64,000 bases of DNA. Source: Achatina immaculata. Taxonomy: Eukaryota > Mollusca > Gastropoda > Stylommatophora > Achatinidae. Below are positions 35,820-47,500 of this stretch, piece by piece (the first letter of the stretch is position 1; each line of letters begins with the position of its first letter). Made by a program: the position numbers and the translations under genes. A model generated the notes under the pieces. The model did no database searches. It was not told the origin of the DNA and was given only the letters and a program-made list of their open reading frames with translations. The DNA is taken from contig CM019691.1 of the NCBI GenBank assembly GCA_009760885.1, positions 32,674,814 to 32,738,813 on the forward strand. Reading direction: 5' to 3'.

Positions 35820-38380
35820 TACAATCATGACATTCACTATCACACACGATCAAAATGGTGATACAACATATTTGTAGTCTTCATTCCTGCGATCATGGTC
35901 CTAGCCATACAGTCACAGGCCACCAAACTAATGACCAGATTCTCAAATTAGAATTCAACTCAACAAAAATAGTTTATTCTATGTTCTAAAATACAACACT
36001 AGGGCCATATCAAAGGACCTTGAACATGGGAATCTTGATTCGCTGATGAAAGATTCAACATGGAGAAAATGGTAAGGTAAAGGTAATCCATAAAAAGAAT
36101 TTAACATGGGAAACTTGATTATGTCCTGATGATTAATTTAAGGAAAGTACAATTATTACGAAAGTCCTTATTCTCTTCATTAAATGCCATTTTTGTTCTC
36201 TCCCTAGTTATCTTCAATGTATATTATTTTTCTCTACCTCCAAAATGGTCTTCATTTTCATTATCTTGAAAACATTAGGGAGAGTTTGTGATCTGTTAGT
36301 GTGAAGTTATGACTGAGAGAGAGAGAGAGATATGCGCACGCACACACAAATGACAGGTGCACTGATTCAAATTTATCAGTTCACTTTCTTTTTTCATACC
36401 TACTTTTTCATCAAGATACTCAGAAACATATAAACCAGTTTTGATATGTCTCTTTCTCTCATATACCATATCATATATGGTTTACAAGGAAATGAAATTC
36501 AGAGGAAACTACAGATGAATATAAGGACAACTATGATGCCTGTTCATATGGTGTGAAATAATGATGAATGTTTTATTAAAGGCAAACACATATTTTTGCA
36601 AATCTCAACTAGGTTATCCCATGAATGCCACATCAGACAAAAAAATGAGACCAAATAAATGAAACGACCATGAACATAGAAAGACTATGATAAGGGAAAC
36701 TGCCAAAACACAGACTGCCACAGTTCCTGAACTCATGACATTTTGGGATACTGCATAGTTTCCACACAGAGGTCCTACAGCAAATCAGTTATCATTATCG
36801 ATAATAAAAAAACTGATCCATGTAAATGGGTTTCAGTCCTGAATGTCTGGTGTGGCTTGAAACAACATGATAGTATCTTTCTCCTTCAAACCATAACAAG
36901 TGATGAGAGTCTGAAAGCATTCAAAATCTCCAGGGACAAAAAAATTTCAAAGTGACTTGTTCTGCAAGAAAAGTGAAAGGGCGTCAAATACATTCTTCTT
37001 GTCAATTTTCTGGCCACATCTTTACTGTAGCTTGGAAGAAACTTAAAGCAGCAATTTATGTCCTTCCGTTCTTCTCACTACTAGATTATGATGTTTTTAA
37101 AACAAATTTGTTGACTTCTGCTATAAATAAAAGCATATTTGTACAGGTCAGCTTCTGTGTATAACAGACAGATGTTATGTACCATCTTATGCAGACATAA
37201 AAAAATATAAAGTATTTGTGATAAAAATGTCAAGTATTTTAAAACTGATTATACATTTGATAGCACCACTAAAGAATATGCAAATGCTATATTTAGTAGT
37301 ATATATTTCATAAATAGCTTCAAATCATGATAACATTTTTTGCATACCATTGAAAAGACAGAATATGTAAATATTGTTGACATAACAGTGAGGATTTAAA
37401 AAAAAAAAAAAGAAAAGAAAGAAATGAAGATACAGAGAGAAATAAAAATGAAAGAAGTGATATTTCTGTTTGAAAAACTGCCATACAGGCATGAATTATT
37501 CTATTAAACACTTTGCAATAATTAATAGAGATCACCCAGAATTTGTGGGAAAGAAAAGAACACTCTCCAAGACTGTATCCATCCAAAAATCACACAACTA
37601 AGCCATGCAGTTGAAACAAAAACAAAACTATTGTAAACTGTAAAAAAACACAAACAACAAACAATTCTCTAAGTAGTTCCCATGGCTAAAGAATCTGCTA
37701 CAGAAATTCTGCACACCTCCCGCCTTTTTTTTTTTTTAAGCTGCAATCGGGGACTGAAAAAATAAAACCCAGCTGCTATGACACAATGTGGTGCATCAAC
37801 ATCTCCACAGCACTGGCTGCAAAGAACACCAGCTCACAGCTTCAGGGAGACTGAAGAAGAAGAAGATTAGCACTTCATGGCTTGATTTACATATACTGTG
37901 AATGGTGTGTGAGGAAAAATTACAGGTTAAAAATTTTAACATTAAAAGTTAATGGAACTTGTTAAAAACTGCTTAAACATAAATTCCTTTTTACTTTTTC
38001 AAAGAATGCCACATTATTCAATAGACTTTCTATCTATTGTACTTTAGATATACAGCTTTGTGCTTCAAATACCAAACAATCTGTTAGGTCCGATGTTATA
38101 TCATCTTAAAAACCCATTCAAGGTCCAGTTATTACGAAAGGCATTTAAAGACAATAAACTATGTCTGAGACATTTAGCTTCATCATTATTGTTAAAAAAA
38201 AAATCTTAAAAAAAAACTCATTGTGATTTTTAAAAAAATTTTCATAAGAAGAAATTCTGATAAAAAAATGTATGGATTTATCACAAAGACATAATGGCAT
38301 ATCACCATAAATACACCGGACATAATATACATAAATGTAAACCCGTAATCATTCAACATTAAAGATTATAAAACATAAGC
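35820..38380. other. Downstream flank and probable 3' UTR of the transporter
   Basis: No gene was recognised. The part next to 38380 must hold the 3' untranslated region of the minus-strand transporter. No canonical AATAAA on that strand was found within a few hundred bases. A (GA)n tract lies at about 36313-36330. Confidence 0.4.
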
Positions 38381-38532
38381 TCAACTGAGCACAGGCGTCC
38401 CTGGATTTCCCTGAAGAGTATTGGCCGCTTTTATCTTGTCCTCCACACGCAATCGTCGGTAATCAGGTCGAAACAAGAGCACAATCACAATGGCATAGAC
38501 AACGCCGAATCCATTAAATATCAGATTTGGAA
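38381..38532 (-). CDS. SLC49A3: SLC49A3 exon 10, terminal
   Basis: 152 bp with stop TGA at 38381-38383. The last helix (PNLIFNGFGVVYAIVIVLLF) is followed by RPDYRRL and a short cytosolic tail, much shorter than in mammals. Acceptor TTTACTCAG. Confidence 0.9.
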
Positions 38533-41500
38533 CTGAGTAAAAAAAAAGCATTCATATTACATTTCTTCTTAAAATTCCTTTTTTTCTTTTTGTGATTTCT
38601 TCATAAGTAAGGTAAAGATAAAATTCCCATTTCCATGCCTTTAAGGCATATTGGGGAACGCGGTGTTAGGCCTGTATTTTCCATGACCTTCGGCACATGA
38701 AAGTGTGATGTGGTCAATATCAGGCCTGGCTGCTTTACCTTCCCAGATTTCTCTGGTACCCAGTCTAGGGGTGAACCACAGGGCCGTATTTGTCAGAAAA
38801 AAAAATCCTGCTCAGCTGGGCATTTGAACCCTTGACCACTCGGTTGCTAGATGAGTGCTCTAACCACCACACTAGCCAGTCCCCAATAAATTTCTTCATG
38901 GTCATGTTTAATTCATATATTTTCTTCAAGAAAATAATAAAAAAAAAACAACTACATTTGCTTCAATCACAAATGAATACATTATATATTACAATATTAT
39001 AACTATAATTCACTGCAAGGTTCATTCACGTATTTTTGGTGCTCTTTACACAAGATGTCGTTCATAAACCTCTGACACACAGATAATCACTATAGCCACT
39101 TTTGGAACGACATGAATGCTTATCCATTTTAAATCGGTGTATATGCTCTGAGGTTCACACATAATTATAACTGATATCCTCTGAAATTAGCCATAACTAT
39201 CAAGGATAAGTCCATTCAAATATCAGTATACCTCAGAATGTAAAACATTCCAGACATTTCATTCAATACTGCATTTTTTAAAAACCATAACCTATTTAAA
39301 ATGGCACAAAATAAGTTACGTAGTATCTACTGGTTTTGTGATACTTCTTCTTCAGCTCCTGTGGCTTTATCAGAGTTGGTATTTGCTTCTTAAAAAAACT
39401 CATCCCAAAATTTCCACTTCATGACAGCACATATGTACAAATGCACTGTGCCCACTAACGTTGCATTTCGTGCACAGTCCATCAATTTACTCATATTATA
39501 GTATAAGTTAAAGATTAGATATGCTGATGACAAAGTATTACTGTCCAAAACACAAAAAGGAATGAAAAAACTAACTATGTCAGTCTGTAAGAATAGTGAA
39601 GAGCAAAACCTCTAGCTTAATGCAAAGAAAAAAACTAAACTGCTGACAACTGACAAAACAAATAAGGCAGCTGAAATATGCATCAGTGAGGAAAAATTGG
39701 AAGAGGTGGAGAGCTTTGAATATCTTGGATCACTCTCTCTCTCTCTCTGAACCTTAAGTGCCCAGGGCACATGGGGCTTCCGCAAGGGTTTTCCACAAAT
39801 GCCTGTCCTTCGCCTTTTTTTTCTGCTCTTGCCCAGGTGAGCCCTCTATTGCTCAACATCCTTTCTGTTGTTCTTCTCCATGTCTCTTTTGGTCTACCCT
39901 TACTTCTGCTCCCCTGTGGTGTCCATCTTAGTGCTATTTTTGGTAGTGAGTTGTCAGTCATTCGGAGCACATGTCCCAACCATCGCCATCGTCTTTCCTC
40001 AATAATTGTTGTCAGTGGTTTCATCTGCATTTCTGCTAATAAGATGTTATTTCTTATGGTGTTTGGCCAAAATATTTTTCTAATTCTTCGTAAACATTTA
40101 GTCTGGAAAGAATTCAACTTGTTTTCTATGGTTTTGGTGATTTTCCAACATTCACTTCCATAGAGTAGTACACTTAGAACATTACTCTTGAATATCCTGA
40201 TTTTTATATTTATGCTTAGTTTATTTGATTTCCATATATTCTGCAGCATTGCAAAAGCCTGGTTTGCTCTAGTAAGTCTGCTGTTGATGTCCTCTGTGCT
40301 GTCTCCATTTTCTACTACTCTGCTGCCAAGGTATACAAATTCGTTGACCTCCTCCACTAACTTGTTATCTACTCTGAGTACATTTCTGTTGTTCACATTT
40401 TGCTTCATTAACTTTGTCTTTCCTACATTGATCTTTAGTCCTATGTTGTTTGCATTCTGAGTTAGCTTGTTTATTTTATCTTGCATATCTTTGTGACTGC
40501 TTGATAATAGACAAATGTCGTCCGCAAAGTCAAGGTCCTCCAGCACTGTGTCAAGGGTCCATTGTAATCCTCTGCGTTTGTCTGATGTTGCCTCGTTCAT
40601 TAACCAGTCTACTGCCAAGATAAATAATGTTGGTGATAGTACACAATCTTGGATCACTACTAACTAATAATGGAGATACAATGGGGGAATTTAAAAGGAG
40701 GATATCCATTGCTCTTCAAAAAAGAAGCTGTGGAGAGGAACAGACAGAATTACAAAAATAAGATTTTTAAGGGCATTCATCTTTGCCATTGCAACATATG
40801 TCAGTGATATCTGGACACTTAACAAAACAGCTGAGAAACACATAAATGCTTTTAAATGTAAATGCTACAGAAGAGTTCTTCAAATATCATGGACATAAAA
40901 AAGAACAAATATATCCATACTACAAGAACTTAATATTGAAGAAGGTTGGCTAGCAAAGAGGATTAAACAGAGAAAACTTAAATACTTTGGACACATTAAA
41001 CGTCATGATAATTTAGAGAAGACCGTCTTGGAAGGGTACATAATGAGAAAAAGAAAGGGAGAAAGACCAAGGCAAAGATGATGGATGTATCAGCAGCAGG
41101 GCATCTTGCTTACAACCGAGAGGCCTACAGGAGAGATGTCAGGGAGACAAAGTTCCACAAGGAACATGCAAATGACCGACTGAATTTAAAGTTCTCATAG
41201 GAAAAAAATATTAAAATTCAAAGAAAGCAGGTAAACAAACTCATGTAATATTATGATGTTTTTTTCTTAAGTGCCACTAAAACACAGAGTAATATTTTTT
41301 TAAAAATTGAAAAAAAAAGTAGCAATTTTATCAATTTTTTTTTGGTTTTACATGACTTATAAAATTTTGGCCAAATTAGTGAGCATAAAATTCTTTGATG
41401 AGGTTGAAAAGCTTGCTGAAAACAGGAAAAATTGGTGAACTACCATGCGAGTCCTATGTGATGTTTAACAGCACAGGAAGGATCTAAGATAAGAAGGTAA

Positions 41501-44500
41501 AATTTCATACACAAATGACTTCTTTTGTGTCCTAGTATGCTGCTGCAAAACTTCAATGGAACAGTGTACTAAGGATACCAAAATGACAAAAAGCAACAAA
41601 CTGACTACAACTATTCAACGGTTAATTATACTAGAATCAGCTTACTTGTCCAGTCTTGGGGGTCAAACTCTCCGTCTTTGGGGCAAGCTTGTTGTAATGT
41701 TGCGGCATGTGCTGATAGTGGCTGGGCCACAAACTGGGCTAGTAAGATCAAGATAATGCCCTGTAACTGTCTGGAAACACAAACAGTTTTAAACCACTCA
41801 ATAACTGCCAAAGTGGCATTTGAGTTTGTTCATTGATGGATTTGGTACAAGTGTAACTATAAATGGTAGTAACCATGCCTTCATTTAAATCTCGGTGCCC
41901 CTGATATTTTCCATTAGATCTGTTAATTTTGTAAACAGTGGACTGTCAGATCCAGTTTCTAACATGAATGCTACAGAAAATATCAAATATCACGGACACA
42001 AAAAAAGAACAAATATATCCATACTATAAGAACTTAATATTAAAGGTTGGTTGGTAAAGAGGATTAAACAGAGAAAAGTTAAATATTCAGGACACATTAA
42101 ATGTCATGAAAATTTAGAGAAGACTATCTTGGAAGGGTACATAATGGGAAAAAGAAAGAGAAGACCATAGCGAAGATGGCTGCAAGACATCGTTGATATT
42201 CTGCAAATGGATGCATCAGCAGCAGGCCATCTTGCTTACAACTGAGAGGTGTACAGGAGAGCTGTTAGGAAGGCAAAGTTCCACAAAGGACATGCAAATG
42301 ACTGATGCTATAGGATCTACCACAAAGCTAGATCATCCAGTATTTTATCGCATCTTCAACACATTTTTTTTTCTATGTAGATTTTAAATCTTGTAACAAC
42401 ATACTTCAATTTTGTCTCATTGTTTTCATTAAATTTAGGTTCATTATTTCTAATCTTAGCAACTGGTCAGCTTGACACTCTGTTTCAGTTATATCTGAAA
42501 TTTTTTTCAGCAGTACATGACACATTTAACTATTTCCTGAGAATATTTGTCTGCATGACTATCAAAAGCCTCTTTGTTTACTTACTGTCACAGTTCATTT
42601 TCTGCAAACAGCATGAGCTGTATGAAACACTAAACATAGAACTCTAGAAGAAACATACCCAGAGAGAAAGACAATGCCAGTGCTGGTTGCTTCGGCCACT
42701 GGGTAGGTCACTTCCACAGCTAGCTCCAGAGCTGTGGGGTAAATGGCAAAACCAAAACATCCAAACAAGGCTGTGCTTACTGCAATAGGAACTTGTAGGT
42801 CTCTGAACCTTGCCAACTGGACAAAGTGTCAACATATGTATCATTATACATCTCTTAGAAGGCTATAACATATAACATAAAAGTATATGCTAAAAGTCAA
42901 AGGGCCAACATCACTTTTTTCATGACAAATTCAAGATCACTGGAAGCAACAGGGATCTTACCTCTCAAAAGCAGAGTACAAACACCTTGCTGAGCTAGGA
43001 TGACCAATGAGGATTATCTGATAAAAGCCAATGAAGAAAGGAATCTGAATACAGCTATAAGCAGACAGACAACAACACTGGATCTGTAATGCGACATCAT
43101 GGTATCCAGAAACAAAAAAGATGAGAGGCAGAGACAAAGCATGAGAGAAGATAATGGACATTTTAATGGGATGGTATGAGAAAAAAAAAAAAAATCACTA
43201 AGTGAGCTGATGAAAAGCATCAAAGACCCAAATCTATGGAGAAATATGACTGCTGACATTATCTGGCACCTGATGATGGTTCAAAATTTACATTAAATAA
43301 TTTCTTTTCTTAATATGCCTTCACAACTGTAATTTATTAAAAATATCTTGAAAAGAATCTGATAACTCAGTAATCACTGAATTTAACTCAATTTTCACTC
43401 TTTACAGTGATAATGAACTGAAACAGAATATGGACAGACAAGAAATACCAAGTTGGAATCTTAGCAAAGAACATGTAAAAAATTAGCATATGTGGACTCT
43501 ATGACAAACAACATGTCTTTTATTCTTTATGAAATTTTACCTTAATTTCAAGCTACACTGGCTCAATATATTTCTGCAACTCTCTCATCCTCACCTGCAC
43601 GAAAACAATACTGCAGAGCGTGCTGAGACAGAAGCCAATTTTGGTAACTCTGCAAACCTGCGAGTCTTGTCAACAATAACACCAGCAATCACAGCACCGG
43701 CAGCACCAATGGCTATCATCAAAGCTCCGCACACCCCAGCAAATGTCTAGGCAAATTTTTTAAATGGAAAACCCATCACTGATTTTTTCACATACATCTA
43801 AGTAAAAAAAAACCCATCAAAATTTTCACACAAAGATTAATTTCCCATAAAGCTGCATGCTATACTAAAAACCCATAATCATTTCTAAAAACAGCAACTT
43901 TCATTTCCCCATAATGATTGTAAGATAAATGTAACTCATATGTGATTTTACTCAAGGCAACATTTATTCTTGTAAGATGTGGAAGTTAAAAACTGTCACT
44001 ATTTTTTAAACACAGCAACACTTTTTCTCTACACAAATGTAGGCCAAATTAAAACCCATAATTAATCTTCCACAATCATCATTTTCTATAATTATCTGAA
44101 CTTTCTTAATTTCTTTTCTGCAAATAGGAAAAATGAGGCTTTCACACAGTAAAGTAATATGACATGTTAGACATAAAAAAAATCACAGATAAAGCACTTT
44201 TTCAACATCTAAAGTATTTCTTCATGATTTTTTTTTTAGGCCTAACCATACAATACTATACTCTATTACTTTACCATTTCCTTTTGACATTCTAATGTCT
44301 CTTAATCATGAATTTAAAATCAGTAAAAATTTCATGATGTTCAAGACATCTGTGAAAATTAAATAAATTGATGTTCTATAACACTTTATGTGAGGCTCCA
44401 ATTTTGCTAATATCAACAGTTTAAATTGTAATTTTTTTTACACAATTTTAATCATAAAATTTTATTTTAAAATTTTTCTCAGCTTATATCTGTAAATCTT

Positions 44501-47500
44501 AATATGCAGACAATGCTATCACTTTTTACAAATTTAAAAAAAAAAAAGATTGTGTCAGTAATCATTCATATGTTTCAAAAGCATTGTCTGAAAACACCAC
44601 AAGACCTACATTACTCTTTGCTCTCAAAGCATAAAAAAAATGTATGGAAAAAAAAAAAAAAAAAAGCCACACCACATAAACAAGCTCACATTATCATAAT
44701 TCTGAGGGCACAGGATCTGCTCTAAAAATGTGGTGAAAGTTGTGAACAGCGCCAGTCCTCCTCCAACCCCAAAAGCTAGCATCCAGAATGCGAAATTTTT
44801 CCGCAGCTGAAAAATTAACATAGAATGTCATGTGTACCACACTGCTCCCTACAAAGGGTACTATTATGTGAGAAGACTAACAGAAAACAGTCACCCCCCC
44901 CCCCCCCCAGGTTACAAACATCTGAATTATGTACAATCTGTACTTATGAACGATCTTCATAAAACACTTTATATATATTTTTAAAAATTCGAGTTACACG
45001 TAATGGTTCACAATGCAAATGGGTGCTACTTTTCTGTGCATCAAAACACTACATGTCTACATCTCATTGGTTTCTTTAACTCTTTCTGTACTGGGGGAGT
45101 TTTCCACGGTCCACGAAATGACCACGGAGGGTAAATTTCATAAAGTGAAATGGGATGGTTGTCACATTTAAAAGAAATACAAAGGCACAGTCTGATTTGT
45201 AGTATGAAATATTATACATTAGTTTAAACAGGAAAAATTGTATTTTGTTTTTCTAATAAAATTGTTAATGTATTATTAGTATAGCACACAAAAAAGCTAA
45301 AAACTGAGAACAAAGAATAGAAAATGAAGAAATTGGAACAATATTTTTTTCACTTACCCATCAAGTTAATCTGCTGTAGATAGCTGAATATATCCAAAAC
45401 GAATAAAAATGCACACAACACCTTTTCTTCACATATCCTCCAGAATTTACATGAAAACATACACTAATGAAGCATTTACAGCAAACTAAAAATACCAAGT
45501 GGGCAGGTAATATTTGCACAAAAAAAGTGGGCAGCAACTAATATTTTCCGGAACACAAATCTAGAGCATGTCATTCCCTCTCCTACAGATTTCCACTCAC
45601 CAATGTTATCACCTGTGCTACTTATACAGGCTCCTGGCATTCCACAATCTCCAGCATTACTTACTGTGATATTACAGCTAGTACTAGCAATTAGGTTAGC
45701 AGGATAGGGGTATCCCCTATCAAAGGAGAAGACGCCTCCTTACCTCAGTCTGTCTACGGGAACCCTTGGGCAAGGTGGAGTACCCATATAGCCCCCCGAT
45801 CAGGGTGACGTGAAGCCATGGGAGCAGGTGGTGGATGGAATGGGAGAGCAGATGACAGCTAATGTTGGTTATGGTCACCATTCTATGATAGTAGGCAGAT
45901 GATCTCAATGTAGGGACAACGGCTACAACCACTGACTAGTACAGTCACTGCCAAGAAGGAAAGCCATGGTAAACTACCTTCTGGAAATATACCAAAAAAC
46001 CCAAACAGCAAATAGGAAAAAGATCTGGTGGTGAGGCCCCCAGGCCAGATAGATCTCATTTTAACACTGGGGATGAGTGTGAGACAGAGGTCAGTACTTG
46101 TAATTGTGGTGATGGACAAAATCCTGATGGTGTTACTAAGGAAAACCCCTGCATCAAATTAAAAAGAAAAATAAGAGTAGGAACATGGAATGTAAGAAGT
46201 ATGTATGAGGGGAAGTATCAAATAATAAGTGACGAAATGAAAAGAATGGGGATACACATTTTGGGAATATGCGAACATCGATGGAAAGGAACAGAACATT
46301 TCAAGAGTGAAAATGATAATATCTTTAAATACTCTGGTGGAGAATTAGGAGGAAAGAATGGAGTGGCTTTTTACTTGGACAAATCAACATCAAAAGCATT
46401 ACTAGGTTATAATCCAGTAAGTGATAGAATCCTCACAATCATACTTAAGGGCACTCCTAGAAACGTAACAATCATCCAGATATATGCACCTACATCAGCA
46501 GCAGAAGAAGAGGAAGTAGAAGACTTTTATAACACACTGCAAAAGACAATAGACCAAGTACGGAAAAATGATATTGTATTAATAATGGGGGATTTTAATG
46601 CAAAGATTGGTACAGAAAGAGCATACGATGAAGGACATGACAATCTAGATAAGACCATTTTGGAAGGGTAAATAATGGGAAAAAGAAGGAGAGGAAGATC
46701 AAGATAAAGATGGCTGCAAGACATCGTTGATGATCTGCATATGGATGCATCAGTAGCAGGCCATCTCGCTCACAACCAAGAGGCCTACAGGAGTGCCGTT
46801 TGGGAGGCAAAGTTCCGCAAGGGCCAAATGAATGAATTAGCAACAAGCTGAGAAGTAGTATCACCAGCTACCCTTCTAGCATGTTTTGCTGCTGGAACAA
46901 AAGGCGCATCATCCTCATCACCTGAATCAGCAGCAGCACATGGGTCAGACAACTCAAAATCGCTATCTGCACCCTCTTCAGCGTGGTCTAGCCACTCTTC
47001 AATTAAATTTTGAGCTTGTAAAGCAGACATACTGGATGAGAGGAACTAGCACTGGACGCCATCTTTGTTTGCAAACAAAAAACCTAGCGATGATAATCTT
47101 AAGGAAAAAAACAGTTAAAATTAAACACAATGGCTCCAAATCACAAATCTCTCATGCTTTGTGTCGAGAATGATTTCCGGAAGGAATTGATACCACTGGA
47201 TTGGTCAGATTTTAAAGCCTACTTTCAGTAACTTCAACATTAGAGACCAGCATATGATGTGTACACAAGGCAAAAAGTGTCCGCTGGATCGTCACACAGT
47301 ACAGAAAGAGTTAATGTTCTTTATGCATAGAAAGGTACACTAAATATTATATACTAAGACATACATTTGACTAACTGACATCAGATATGAAACATACCTA
47401 ACTGTCCCAACTTATGTACAAATTCAACTATGGCAAAACATTATAATCAAATAAAATTGCATTGCTTGCTTTCATGTTTCAAATAACTCTTAGAAATATT

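Larger units (their letters stand above)
45080..47310 (-). mobile_element. piggyBac-like transposon with perfect ends and TTAA duplication
   Basis: The termini are perfect 14-bp inverted repeats (CTCTTTCTGTACTG left, CAGTACAGAAAGAG right). TTAA immediately flanks both, at 45076-45079 and 47311-47314, the target duplication of the piggyBac superfamily. On the minus strand an ATG at 47030 opens an acidic N-terminal frame. That frame is interrupted by a LINE-A insertion (45702-46836) and continues in register to a stop at 45476-45478. That is about 137 residues, far short of a normal transposase near 580, so it is internally deleted and non-autonomous. Intron 5 of the transporter. Confidence 0.8.

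Noticed and set aside
43529..43750. Plus-strand 73-codon frame
   Set aside because: It is antisense to transporter exon 7.
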